A DNA stretch of 64,000 nt from Gimibacter soli (GCF_028463845.1 NZ_CP116805.1:2480001-2544000), one strand, 5' to 3'. Positions 45,337-54,767 are shown, counted from the first letter of the stretch. The notes: generated from the letters alone by a model not told the origin. Translations and numbers: made by a program.

Positions 45337-46476
45337 GTGAGCGAACTCATCATCCGGCCTGTTGTTACAAAGGCCGACCTCAAGACATTCATCCGCGTCA
45401 CCGAGCTCGTCTATAAGGACGACCCGGCCTTCATCCAGCCCTTGATGCTGGAGCGGCTTGAAAGCCTTTCGAAAGACAAGAATCCCTATTTCCTGCATGC
45501 GGAAGGCGAATACTGGATCGCCGAGCGCGACGGCATTGCCGTTGGCCGCATTTCGGCGCAGGTTGACCCGACCGTGCAGGAAAAGTGGGGCCCGGACCTC
45601 GGCCACTTCGGGCTCTTTGAGGCAACCGACTTTGAAGCCGCGGAAGCCCTTTTCAAAACCGCTGCCGGCTGGCTGAAAGCCAAGGGCATGAAACGCATCC
45701 AGGGCCCGTGGTCGCTGTCGGCCAACCAGGAATGCGGCATGCTCGTCAAGGGCTTCGAGACGCCGCCTGTGGTGATGATGCCACATGGCCGCCCCGAATA
45801 TGATGGCTGGCTGAAAAAGCTCGGCTTCGAAAAGGCCAAGGATCTGGTTGCCTGGTATCTCGATATCAAGGACGAGCCCGAAGAGCGCATCGCCCGTATC
45901 GTCGAAATGGGCAAGCGCAACAAGAAGATCAAGATCCGCGAGATCGATATGAAGCGCTTCAATGAGGAACTCGACCTCATCCTCGATATCTTCAACGACG
46001 CATGGGCGGACAACTGGGGCTTCTCGCCCTTCACGGACGCCGAAGCCGCGCACACCGCCGCCTCGCTGAAACCCATCGTGAAGCCCTACCGCACCTTTAT
46101 CGCCGAATATGACGGCGAAGCCGTGGGCTTCATGGTGACCATTCCTGATGTGAACCACCATATCCGTGACCTGAAAGGCAAGCTTTTCCCCTTCGGCATC
46201 TTCAAGCTCTTGGCTCGGATGCTGGGCAAAAAATCGGACGAGCGCGTCCGCGTACCCCTGATGGGCGTTCGCCAGTCAATCCAGAAATCGAAGGTCGGCG
46301 GCATCATCCCGATCATGCTGATCGAAGCCACCCGCCCGGGTGTGCGCAAACGCGGCGCCACCTTCGCCGAGCTCAGCTGGATCCTTGAAGACAACGAAGG
46401 CATGAACAACATGCTGCGCGAAGTGGCCTGCGTGCCCTACAAAACGATGCGCATGTATGAAAAGGCTATCGACTAG
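45337..46476 (+). CDS. bcerS: GNAT-fold N-acyltransferase, probable bacterial ceramide synthase
   Basis: 379 residues from a GTG at 45337 with GGGGAAG about six bases upstream. Two GNAT-like halves are suggested: YWIAERDGIAVGRISAQVDP near residue 60 and FIAEYDGEAVGFMVTIPDVN near 255. The spacing, length and C-terminal AELSWILEDNEGMNNML fit the GNAT-type ceramide synthase of Caulobacter, which N-acylates 3-keto-sphinganine. Proximity to spt, ACP and the SDR supports this, though I name it by analogy. The 3' end overlaps the convergent glycosylase-like gene by four bases. Confidence 0.8.
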   Translation: MSELIIRPVVTKADLKTFIRVTELVYKDDPAFIQPLMLERLESLSKDKNPYFLHAEGEYWIAERDGIAVGRISAQVDPTVQEKWGPDLGHFGLFEATDFEAAEALFKTAAGWLKAKGMKRIQGPWSLSANQECGMLVKGFETPPVVMMPHGRPEYDGWLKKLGFEKAKDLVAWYLDIKDEPEERIARIVEMGKRNKKIKIREIDMKRFNEELDLILDIFNDAWADNWGFSPFTDAEAAHTAASLKPIVKPYRTFIAEYDGEAVGFMVTIPDVNHHIRDLKGKLFPFGIFKLLARMLGKKSDERVRVPLMGVRQSIQKSKVGGIIPIMLIEATRPGVRKRGATFAELSWILEDNEGMNNMLREVACVPYKTMRMYEKAID

Positions 46477-47180
46477 CCTGCCTTGGTCTCGAAACTGCCC
46501 TCAAGGCTCTCCCGCAGCCAGTCGGCAACATATTCTTTGCCACAAGGCGAGTAGCGACTGAGATGGGGAAGCCCTGCGACAACCAATGGGCTTCCCTTTA
46601 CGACCGCGCGAAACCTTTTTAGCTTCCAGTTCCCGTGACCTGCGGCCTGATGGTCGACGACGGCTTCTCTACAATCAAAAGGCGTCTGCAAATAATTAAA
46701 TGGCGAAGTCTTGGAGTTGCCGAAGGCCAGAATGAGTTTGGGCCTCACAATTCCCAAGATTGCCTCATGCACCGGCCAACAAATATCGGCCAAATCACGA
46801 GGAACTTCGCCTGCCCTCCTGCTTTTCACAAATATCAGGTTGCTGGCGCAAATGGTCTGGAGCGGGTACCCAAGCTGATCCGCGATCCATTTCAGCCGTT
46901 GCTGGAGAGGGGCTCTACTATACGGGGCATCAGGCCCCTGATCGGAGGTCAGCCAATTCTCGCAAAGATAGGCATTGCAGTCGTTTGTCAGCATCGTATC
47001 GATGCTTTCCGAAATCGGCCTACCGTCTTCTGGCGCTCCGCCGGGATTGAAGCCCAGAATATAGATATCGCCCTTCACGAGGGTACTGTGGCCGCTATAA
47101 AGAATGCCGCCCGTCCGGTGCTGAATATCTTTCAGCTTCTCCCTCGCCTTGACCTGCAGATCTACTTTTCCGATGTCCAA
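46473..47180 (-). CDS. Uracil-DNA-glycosylase-like protein, substrate unknown
   Basis: 235 residues when started at a TTG at 47180, which has GGGAGG seven bases upstream; an ATG at 47234 gives 18 more residues but lies before that site. Seen: DIYILGFNPGGAPEDGRPI, like motif A (GxxPG) of the MUG/UDG fold; ASNLIFVKSRRAGE; KLILAFGNSKTSPF; and VAGLPHLSRYSP, in the place of the HPS/NPS motif B. The catalytic details differ from the named UDG families, so activity is uncertain. It overlaps the 3' end of the ceramide-synthase-like gene convergently and has no partner on its strand. Confidence 0.65.
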   Translation of the reverse strand: MDIGKVDLQVKAREKLKDIQHRTGGILYSGHSTLVKGDIYILGFNPGGAPEDGRPISESIDTMLTNDCNAYLCENWLTSDQGPDAPYSRAPLQQRLKWIADQLGYPLQTICASNLIFVKSRRAGEVPRDLADICWPVHEAILGIVRPKLILAFGNSKTSPFNYLQTPFDCREAVVDHQAAGHGNWKLKRFRAVVKGSPLVVAGLPHLSRYSPCGKEYVADWLRESLEGSFETKAG

Positions 47181-47252
47181 AGCGCCCCTCCCGATGCCTG
47201 ATCGGATGCTAGATATCCACGCGAGCAGCAACAATCAAAAATTGCAGCGGTG

Positions 47253-49340
47253 TTATCCCGATTGCATCAGGCGCACGCCTTCGTCGCGCTCGAACAGATA
47301 CAGAAGATTACGGAGCGCCTGACCGCGCTCCGTTTTCAATTCCGGGTCCTTCGATACAAACAGCCGGGCGTCGTCGTTCGCCATCGGGATCATGTCACCG
47401 TGGGCTGCGAAATCGACGAGGCGGAATTCCGGCAGGCCCGATTGCTTGAGCCCGAGGATTTCACCGCCCCCCCGAAGGCGCAGGTCTTCCTCGGCGATCA
47501 GGAAGCCATCGTCAGTGTCGCGCATCACCTGCAGGCGGGCGCGGGCGACCTCGCCGACCGACTGGGCACGAACGAGCAAGCAGGTTGACTTGGCAGCCCC
47601 CCGCCCCACCCGGCCCCTGAGCTGGTGAAGCTGGGCCAGGCCGAAACGTTCGGCATGTTCGATCACCATGATGGAAGCTTCGGGCACATCAACCCCCACC
47701 TCGATCACTGTGGTCGCCACCAGCAGCTGGATATCGCCTTTCTGGAAGGCTTCCATCACCGCGTCTTTCTCCGGCCCCTTCATGCGGCCATGGACAAGCC
47801 CGACAGCGTTTTCACCGAAGACATGGGCGAGCATGCCATAGCGTTCTTCGGCGGCAGCCAAGTCGCTGTTTTCGGATTCCTCCACGAGCGGACAAACCCA
47901 ATAGGCGCGTGCCCCCTGCGCCATCGCCCGGCGCAAGCCGTCAATCACATCCGACAGCCGGTCTTCCGATACTACACGGGTATCGATCGGCGTGCGGCCC
48001 GGCGGCTTTTCGCGAATGAGCGACACATCCATGTCGCCGTAGGCCGTCAGCGTCAGCGTGCGCGGGATGGGGGTCGCCGTCATGCCCAGCACATCGATGC
48101 CATGGGCGGCCTTGTCGGCAAGCGCCAGCCGCTGCTGCACGCCAAAGCGATGCTGCTCGTCGATGATGGCAAGGCCGAGGTCGCGGTAGGCCACATCATC
48201 CTGAATGAGGGCGTGGGTGCCGATGAGGATATCAATCTCGCCGGCCTTGAGGCTGGCGAGCAAAGCCTCGCGCGCCTTGCCCTTGGTGCGACCGGTGAGG
48301 AACGCAATCTTGAGGCCGGCAGCAGCCGCCAGTTTCTCGATCCCCGCCGCATGCTGGCGCGCGAGGATTTCGGTCGGTGCCAGGAGGGCCGCCTGTGTGC
48401 CCGCCTCCACGGCGGTCGCCATGGCGAGAAGCGCCACGACCGTCTTGCCACTGCCCACATCGCCTTGCAGCAGGCGCAGCATGGCGCGGTCCCCGCCCAT
48501 GTCGGCCATGATCTCGGCCAGTGCCTTTTCCTGATCACCAGTCAGCGTGTAGGGAAGTGCGGCGCGTATCTGTGCCGTCAGTTTGCCGTTCCCTTTGATC
48601 GCGCGCCCGCGCTTCTTGCGGACCTTTTCGCGCACCAGCGCGAGCGCCAACTGGGTGGCCAGCAGTTCGTCGTAAGCCAGCCGCCGCCGGGCGGGGCTAT
48701 CGAGCGCGATATCATGCCCGGTTTCGGGCGAATGCAGATGGGTGAGTGCAGCCTTGAAGCCCGGCCAGCCTTCGCGCGCCATCAGGCCGGCGTCATGCCA
48801 TTCGGGCAGGTCGGGGATTTGCCCGAGCGCATCAAGCACCGCCTTGCGGATCACCTTGCCCGAGAGGCCGGCAGTGAGCGGATAAACGGTTTCGAGCAGC
48901 GGCAGGCTGCCTTCTTCCTCCGGCTTCACCATATAGTCCGGATGGGTGATCTGCCGGGTGCCCTGATATTCCTCCACCCGGCCCGAGATCAGCCGGGTTT
49001 CGCCTTCGGGCAGCTGCGCCCGCAGCCAGTCGGCCCGCGGATTGAAGAACACGAGGGTCAGGAAACCGGTCTCATCCTTCGTGAGCACGCGGTATGGCAC
49101 GCGCTTCGAAGGCGCAGGGCGGTGTTCGATGATATCGAGCGACAGGGTGGCGATACTGCCCGGCACGGCAACCGCCACGCTCGGCCTATAGCGCCGGTCA
49201 ATCAGGCCGGTCGGCAGATGCAACAGCATGTCGCGGATACGGGTGCCGGAAAGTTTATCGAAAAGCGCGCGGTTGCGCTTGCCGATGCCAGACAGGCCCT
49301 CTATATCCGCAAAAAATGCATTCAAGGCTGGCGGCCGCAT
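47253..49340 (-). CDS. recG: ATP-dependent DNA helicase RecG
   Basis: 695 residues. N-terminal wedge domain with LHLPTGLIDRRYRPSV, OB-fold region GTRQITHPDYM, Walker A LLQGDVGSGKTVVALLAM near residue 280, AIIDEQHRFGVQQRLAL (DEQH box), TATPIPRTL, ARAYWVCPLVEES, and RVGRGAAKSTCLL with motif VI. Drives reversal of stalled replication forks and branch migration. Divergent from sdhE and followed by mfd, a common alphaproteobacterial arrangement. Confidence 0.97.
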   Translation of the reverse strand: MRPPALNAFFADIEGLSGIGKRNRALFDKLSGTRIRDMLLHLPTGLIDRRYRPSVAVAVPGSIATLSLDIIEHRPAPSKRVPYRVLTKDETGFLTLVFFNPRADWLRAQLPEGETRLISGRVEEYQGTRQITHPDYMVKPEEEGSLPLLETVYPLTAGLSGKVIRKAVLDALGQIPDLPEWHDAGLMAREGWPGFKAALTHLHSPETGHDIALDSPARRRLAYDELLATQLALALVREKVRKKRGRAIKGNGKLTAQIRAALPYTLTGDQEKALAEIMADMGGDRAMLRLLQGDVGSGKTVVALLAMATAVEAGTQAALLAPTEILARQHAAGIEKLAAAAGLKIAFLTGRTKGKAREALLASLKAGEIDILIGTHALIQDDVAYRDLGLAIIDEQHRFGVQQRLALADKAAHGIDVLGMTATPIPRTLTLTAYGDMDVSLIREKPPGRTPIDTRVVSEDRLSDVIDGLRRAMAQGARAYWVCPLVEESENSDLAAAEERYGMLAHVFGENAVGLVHGRMKGPEKDAVMEAFQKGDIQLLVATTVIEVGVDVPEASIMVIEHAERFGLAQLHQLRGRVGRGAAKSTCLLVRAQSVGEVARARLQVMRDTDDGFLIAEEDLRLRGGGEILGLKQSGLPEFRLVDFAAHGDMIPMANDDARLFVSKDPELKTERGQALRNLLYLFERDEGVRLMQSG

Positions 49341-49434
49341 TGGCCCTGTCTCCCCGGAATTTAGCTTTATCGGGGGTGGACCTTAGCCTATGGTGGCGGC
49401 CCCGCCAAGAGAGCGAAACGATAAGAGAATTCCG

Positions 49435-49731
49435 ATGAGCGACTATAACCCCCATGCCCCCCTGAACCTTGAAGACCGGCGCCGCCGCCTTGTCTTCCGG
49501 TCGTGGCACCGGGGCATCAAGGAACTGGACCTCATCTTCGGCAATTTCGTCGAGGCGAATGTGGCCACCTTCAGCGATGAGGATTGCGCCTGGTTCGAAC
49601 GCCTCTTTGAGGAACAGGACCATGAAATCCTCGCATGGGTCACGGGCGGCGCGCCTGAGCCTGATGAATTCAAAGGCGAGATGATGGACCGGCTGAAGAA
49701 GCTTGATTTCATGACACTGAAGGCGAGGTAG
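49435..49731 (+). CDS. sdhE: Succinate dehydrogenase assembly factor SdhE (Sdh5/YgfY family)
   Basis: 98 residues from the ATG at 49435. The family core RRRLVFRSWHRGIKELDLIFGNF carries the conserved R-G-x-x-E-x-D surface that contacts the flavoprotein, followed by LFEEQDHEILAWV. It promotes covalent attachment of FAD to succinate dehydrogenase. Located between recG and mfd, as is usual in alphaproteobacteria. Confidence 0.93.
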   Translation: MSDYNPHAPLNLEDRRRRLVFRSWHRGIKELDLIFGNFVEANVATFSDEDCAWFERLFEEQDHEILAWVTGGAPEPDEFKGEMMDRLKKLDFMTLKAR

Positions 49732-49738
49732 GTGGATC

Positions 49739-49963
49739 GTGATTGCCAATATCATTGACAGTCGAAAGAAGAAATTCCGTTGGAAAACTGTGAATGCGAT
49801 AGTCGAGGCGACATGGCAAGACAACAGCTGCTCAGATTCAGATCAAGCTGAAGAGGGTGAGGCTGTTTTTGATGAGCGCAAGGGCATTTCAGTCCACGAG
49901 GCTATCGACTGGGCGAGCAACATGACCATGCCCGTCACGCTCTATCTGTCTGATTCAAAGTAA
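49739..49963 (+). CDS. Small hypothetical protein
   Basis: 74 residues from a GTG at 49739, seven bases after the sdhE stop, with an AGGTAGG site overlapping that stop. The protein starts with a basic stretch (SRKKKFRWK), has an acidic middle (SDQAEEGEAVFDERKG) and a C-terminal amphipathic segment. I recognise no domain. Base composition is lower in GC than sdhE and mfd. It may be a genuine small gene or a decayed remnant. Confidence 0.5.
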   Translation: MIANIIDSRKKKFRWKTVNAIVEATWQDNSCSDSDQAEEGEAVFDERKGISVHEAIDWASNMTMPVTLYLSDSK

Positions 49964-50012
49964 TCCACTTAGCCACAATCAACTGTTTTCAGGCTTCAAT
50001 ATTGAACATCAC

Positions 50013-53000
50013 ATGACGAACCCTGCCGCCGATGCTCTGCCCTTTGCCCTCGCGCTCGACGCCCTGACGAGCGGCGACCCCGTCACGCGCATGTCCGGCG
50101 TTGTGCCGGGCTTCGATGGCATGATGCTCGGGGCGCTGGCCTCCCGTGTGTTCGGTAAGGGCAAGCGGGCGCTCGTTCATGTGGCGCGGGATGACGCACG
50201 GCTCGCCGCCCTTGAAGCCACCGTCCGCTTCTTCTCGCCTGAAATCGAGGTCATCACCTTCCCGGCGTGGGACTGCCTGCCTTATGACCGCGTGAGCCCG
50301 GCGGGGGAGATCGTGGCGCACCGGATGGCGACGCTCGCCGAGCTTGCCGCACGCAAGCCCAAAGGCCCTCTCCTTCTCCTCACCACCATCAACGCCGCCC
50401 TGCAGCGTGTGGTGCCGAAATCGGCGGTAGCGACATCAAGCCTGATGGCCACCCCCGGCGATACGCTTTCGATGGACGATGTGATCGCCTTCCTTGTCGG
50501 CGCCGGTTACCGCCGTGCGGGACAAGTGATGGAAGCCGGCGAGTTTGCGGTGCGCGGTGGCCTTGTCGATATTTTCCCCTCGGGTGAAGCCGAACCCGTG
50601 CGGCTCGATTTCTTTGGCGACGAGCTGGATGCCATTCGCCGCTTCGATCCCTTCACGCAGCTGACGACCCAGAAGGCGGACAAGCTGCATCTGATCTCGG
50701 CTAGCGAAATTGCCTTCACGCCCGAAGCCATCAGCCGCTTCCAGCGCACCTACACATCCACCTTCGGCCCTGCCAAGGGTGAAGACCCGCTTTATGAAGC
50801 CGTGCTTGATGGCCGCCGCTATCAGGGCGCCGAACACTGGCTGCCCTTCTTCCATGAGCGGCTGGAGACGATCTTCGATTATCTCGATGATCCGGTCGTC
50901 ACCTTGGATCACCAGACGGATGAAGCCGCCGCCGAGCGCTTCACGGCCGTAGCTGACTATTACACTGCCCGCAAGGAAGCCTGGGAAACCGCCAAGGCGA
51001 CAAAAGACACCCGCATCCCGCCCTACAAGCCGGTGCCGGCGGAAAGCCTGTTTCTGGATGCTGAAGGCTGGGGTGACCTCACCGATGTGCTGGGTGCCCT
51101 GCACCTGACGCCCTTCAAGGCCCCGCAGGTGCCGGGTCTTGTGGCATTCGATGCAGCACAGGGCCGCGACTTCGCTCCGGAACGCGCCGCCCGCGAAGGC
51201 AATATCTATGACACGCTGAAAACCCACGTTGATGCCCTGCGGGACGCCGGCAAACGGGTCGTGTTCGCCAGTTACTCGGAAGGCGCTGCCGAGCGCCTGA
51301 AGGGTGTTCTGGAAGACCACGGCGTGAAGCCAGTTGGCGTGGCCGAGGGCTGGGCCGATATCCGCCACGCCAATCCGCGCCTTGTGGCCATCACAGTGCT
51401 GCCGCTTGAAAGCGGGTTCGAGACCGCCGACCTCGCCATCATCAGCGAGCAGGATGTGCTGGGCGACCGGCTGGTGCGCAAGGTGCGCCGCTCCAAGAAG
51501 GCCGACAATTTCCTGACCGAAGCCGCCGCCCTCAGCCCCGGTGATCTGGTCGTGCACGCCAGCCATGGCATCGGGCGCTTCGAAGGGCTTGAGACCGTAG
51601 AGGTGACGGGAGCAGCGCATGACTGCGTGCTTCTCACCTATCATGGCGGCGACAAGCTTTTTGTGCCGGTCGAGAATATCGAGGTCCTGTCGCGTTACGG
51701 CAGCGACGAAACCGGCGCCCAGCTCGACAAGCTTGGCGGTGTTGCGTGGCAGGCCCGCAAGGCGAAGATGAAAGAGCGTATCCGCGAGATGGCGGGGGAG
51801 CTGATCAAGCTTGCCGCTGCCCGCGCGCTCAAGGAAGGCAATCCCATCGCCGCCACCGACGGCGCCTACGAGGAATTCTGCGCCCGCTTCCCCTACGCCG
51901 AAACGGACGATCAGCTGCGCGCCATCGCCGATGTGGCGACCGACCTTGCGTCCGGTCGCCCGATGGACCGGCTCATTTGCGGCGACGTGGGTTTCGGCAA
52001 AACCGAAGTGGCCCTGCGTGCGGCTTTCCTTGCCGTGATGGCTGGCTATCAGGTGGCGGTGATCGCGCCGACCACCCTTCTTGCCCGTCAGCATTTCCAG
52101 ACCTTCACCGAGCGCTTCAAGGGGCTCCCGGTTCGCATTGCGCAGCTTTCGCGGCTTGTTTCCACCAAGGAGGCAAACGCCAGCAAGGACGAGATGAAGG
52201 ACGGCAAGCTCGATATCGTGATCGGCACCCACGCCCTTCTCGGCAAGGGGATCGGCTTCCGCGACCTCGGCCTGATGATTGTGGACGAAGAGCAGCATTT
52301 CGGCGTGGCCCACAAGGAGCGCCTGAAGGCGCTGAAAGCCAACGTCCACGTGCTGACCCTGACCGCCACCCCCATCCCGCGCACCCTGCAGATGGCAATG
52401 AGCGGCATCCGTGATCTTTCGATCATCGCGACCCCACCGGTGGACAGGCTGGCCGTGCGCACCTTCGTACTGCCGTTCGACCCCGTGGTGATCCGCGAGG
52501 CGCTCTTGCGCGAGCATTACAGGGGCGGCCAGAGCTTCTTCGTGGTGCCGCGCATCTCGGATATCGCCGAGGCTGCCGACTTCCTGAAGGAACAGGTGCC
52601 CGAAGTGCGCTTCACCATCGGCCACGGCCAGATGGCCGCAAGCGAACTGGAAGATGTCATGACCGCCTTCTACGAGGGCAAGTATGAAGTGCTTCTGTCC
52701 ACCACCATTGTGGAATCCGGCATCGATATCCCCACTGCGAATACAATGGTGCTATACCGCGCTGACCGGTTTGGCCTGGCGCAGATGTACCAGCTGCGCG
52801 GGCGTGTGGGGCGCGCCAAGGTGCGGGCTTATGCTTATCTGACCACCCCGCCCGGCCAGATGATCAGCGACAATGCCGACAAGCGCCTGCAAGTGCTGCA
52901 AACGCTGGATACGCTCGGCGCCGGCTTCACGCTTGCCAGCCACGATATGGATATCCGGGGCGCGGGGAACCTCCTTGGCGAGGAACAGTCCGGCCATATC

Positions 53001-53540
53001 CGCGAGGTGGGCGTCGAGCTTTACCAGAAGATGCTCGAGGAAGCCGTGGCCGAAGCCCGTGCCGGCGGGTTCGAGGAAGCGGAAACCGACTGGTCCCCCA
53101 CCATCAATGTGGGCGCCACCGTGATGATTCCGGAAAGCTATGTGCCGGATCTCAACCAGCGCATGGCGCTATATCGCCGCCTTGCCGACCTCGACACGCG
53201 CGAAGAAATTGATGGATTTGCCGCCGAATTGATCGACCGTTTCGGCCCGCTGCCGCCACCGGTGAAGCAGCTGACCGCCATCATGATCATCAAGGGCCAC
53301 GCCAAACGGGCGGGGATCGACAAGCTGGAAGCCGGCCCCAAGGGTGTCATCATCGGTTTCCGGGGCGACAAGTTCGAAAATCCGGCGGGTCTTGTGGAGT
53401 TTATCTCCGGCAGTGGTATCCGGGCAAAACTCAGGCCGGATCATAAGCTTATTTACTTCGCCGCCGAAGCAAAGATCGGTGCGCGACTGAAGATGGTGCA
53501 CGCTCTTGTAAAAGAGCTGGAAGTACGCGCACGGCGTTAA
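50013..53540 (+). CDS. mfd: Transcription-repair coupling factor Mfd
   Basis: 1175 residues. N-terminal UvrB-like module with FPAWDCLPYDRVSP near residue 83; the RNA polymerase interaction domain at about 510-570 (DLVVHASHGIGRFEGLE, KLFVPVENIEVLSRYG); the helicase motor with RLICGDVGFGKTEVALRA near 650 and MIVDEEQHFGVAHKERLK; TRG motif TTIVESGIDIPTANTM and RVGRAKVRAYAYL; C-terminal TRCF domain. Releases stalled RNA polymerase and recruits UvrA at transcription-blocking lesions. Confidence 0.98.
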   Translation: MTNPAADALPFALALDALTSGDPVTRMSGVVPGFDGMMLGALASRVFGKGKRALVHVARDDARLAALEATVRFFSPEIEVITFPAWDCLPYDRVSPAGEIVAHRMATLAELAARKPKGPLLLLTTINAALQRVVPKSAVATSSLMATPGDTLSMDDVIAFLVGAGYRRAGQVMEAGEFAVRGGLVDIFPSGEAEPVRLDFFGDELDAIRRFDPFTQLTTQKADKLHLISASEIAFTPEAISRFQRTYTSTFGPAKGEDPLYEAVLDGRRYQGAEHWLPFFHERLETIFDYLDDPVVTLDHQTDEAAAERFTAVADYYTARKEAWETAKATKDTRIPPYKPVPAESLFLDAEGWGDLTDVLGALHLTPFKAPQVPGLVAFDAAQGRDFAPERAAREGNIYDTLKTHVDALRDAGKRVVFASYSEGAAERLKGVLEDHGVKPVGVAEGWADIRHANPRLVAITVLPLESGFETADLAIISEQDVLGDRLVRKVRRSKKADNFLTEAAALSPGDLVVHASHGIGRFEGLETVEVTGAAHDCVLLTYHGGDKLFVPVENIEVLSRYGSDETGAQLDKLGGVAWQARKAKMKERIREMAGELIKLAAARALKEGNPIAATDGAYEEFCARFPYAETDDQLRAIADVATDLASGRPMDRLICGDVGFGKTEVALRAAFLAVMAGYQVAVIAPTTLLARQHFQTFTERFKGLPVRIAQLSRLVSTKEANASKDEMKDGKLDIVIGTHALLGKGIGFRDLGLMIVDEEQHFGVAHKERLKALKANVHVLTLTATPIPRTLQMAMSGIRDLSIIATPPVDRLAVRTFVLPFDPVVIREALLREHYRGGQSFFVVPRISDIAEAADFLKEQVPEVRFTIGHGQMAASELEDVMTAFYEGKYEVLLSTTIVESGIDIPTANTMVLYRADRFGLAQMYQLRGRVGRAKVRAYAYLTTPPGQMISDNADKRLQVLQTLDTLGAGFTLASHDMDIRGAGNLLGEEQSGHIREVGVELYQKMLEEAVAEARAGGFEEAETDWSPTINVGATVMIPESYVPDLNQRMALYRRLADLDTREEIDGFAAELIDRFGPLPPPVKQLTAIMIIKGHAKRAGIDKLEAGPKGVIIGFRGDKFENPAGLVEFISGSGIRAKLRPDHKLIYFAAEAKIGARLKMVHALVKELEVRARR

Positions 53541-53640
53541 CCTTAATCCGCTTTTCTAATACATCGAATTGATATATGTTCCGCCTCCTTAACAAGGCTG
53601 GCAGCAAGCTGGCCATTTTTGCGACAGAGAGGAAACATCA

Positions 53641-54018
53641 ATGCTTGCAGCGCGCTTTTTCAAACTCGGGGCCTTATACGGCCTGATCGGCATCGCCCTT
53701 GGCGTTTACATGGGGGCGAGCCATGACCACAGCCAGATGCCCACCCATGCCCACCTCAACCTTCTGGGCTTCGTATCGATGATGCTGTTTGGCGGCTATT
53801 ACCGCCTGCACCCCGCCGCCAATCACACGATGCTGGCGCGGATGCATTTCTGGCTGTCGAACATCGGCCTCTGGATGATGATCGTCGGCCTGTTCGTCAT
53901 GTTCAGCGGCAATATGGGCGCCGAGCCGCTCACGGCTGTCGGTTCCATCGTCGTGCTCATTTCGATGGCGATGTTTGTGGCCGTCACGCTGCGCACCAAA
54001 ACGCCGACAGCGTACTGA
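53641..54018 (+). CDS. Small four-helix membrane protein resembling part of heme-copper oxidase subunit I
   Basis: 125 residues with four membrane segments at about 10-26, 40-58, 70-92 and 100-118. Conserved-looking histidines occur in MPTHAHLNLLGFV, YYRLHPAANHTM and MHFWLSNIGLWMMIVG, like the helix that carries heme ligands in cbb3/NorB-type subunit I. It is far too short to be an oxidase. Several alphaproteobacteria encode such stand-alone proteins, usually annotated vaguely as cytochrome oxidase-like. Role unknown. Confidence 0.75.
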   Translation: MLAARFFKLGALYGLIGIALGVYMGASHDHSQMPTHAHLNLLGFVSMMLFGGYYRLHPAANHTMLARMHFWLSNIGLWMMIVGLFVMFSGNMGAEPLTAVGSIVVLISMAMFVAVTLRTKTPTAY

Positions 54019-54037
54019 ACCGTAATTCCCAAAGCTT

Positions 54038-54688
54038 TCAGGCGCCCGCCCCGTCGGTCGCCTGCGCATGGTCGATCACCTTCACAAGTTCGCTATGGTC
54101 CTGCGCGCCGGACACGGCAAAGCGGCCATCGAAAATGAAGAAGGGCACGCCCTGCACGCCCATCCGGTGCGCCTCGGCCACTTCCACCTGCACAACGTCC
54201 CTGTCGGCGTCGCTCGCCAGCAGATCGGCCACCAGCGTGCGGTCCATCCCTGCCCTTGCGGCAATATCGGCGAGCAGTTCACGGTCGCCCAGAAACGCGC
54301 CTTCCTCGAAATAGGCGCGCATCAGTCCTTCCACCACAAGATCCTGACAGCCGGGTGCCAAGGCCCAGCGGATCAGGCGGTGCGCATCCAGCGTGTTGGC
54401 GATCCGGGCCGGACGCTCGAAATCGAAGGCGATGCCGAGCTCTTCTCCCCGCGCGATCAGATGCTTCCGCGCCTGTTGGAACTGCGGGCTATTGCCAAAT
54501 TTCTGCGCATAATAGGTGGCGCGGTCCACGCCCTCAGCCGGCGTTTCAGCACTCAGCTGATAGGGCCGCCAGCGCACGCCAGTGACAGCCGCCGGCCGCT
54601 CGGCAACCGCGAGGTCCAGTTCCCGTTTGCCGACGAAGCACCAGGGGCAGACCACATCGATCACCGTATCGATCAGCATCACAGACAT
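54038..54688 (-). CDS. DsbA-family thioredoxin-fold oxidoreductase (FrnE-like)
   Basis: 216 residues with no signal peptide, so cytoplasmic. Active-site CPWC at residues 14-17 in TVIDVVCPWCFVG, helical insertion GVDRATYYAQKFGNSPQF, a cis-Pro loop in GVQGVPFFIFDGRFAVSGA. This is the 2-hydroxychromene-2-carboxylate isomerase / FrnE branch. A stress-related disulfide exchange or an isomerase role is possible; sequence alone does not decide. Confidence 0.9.
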   Translation of the reverse strand: MSVMLIDTVIDVVCPWCFVGKRELDLAVAERPAAVTGVRWRPYQLSAETPAEGVDRATYYAQKFGNSPQFQQARKHLIARGEELGIAFDFERPARIANTLDAHRLIRWALAPGCQDLVVEGLMRAYFEEGAFLGDRELLADIAARAGMDRTLVADLLASDADRDVVQVEVAEAHRMGVQGVPFFIFDGRFAVSGAQDHSELVKVIDHAQATDGAGA

Positions 54689-54767
54689 CCTTCAAATTGC
54701 GCCTACGCATTAAACAGAGCTTTACCCTTTCACCTTATGGTCAGCTAATCAAGGAGGAGAAGCCACC

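Noticed and set aside
50436-52625. 729-codon minus-strand open frame inside mfd
   Set aside because: Antisense shadow caused by high GC; Mfd motifs are continuous on the plus strand.
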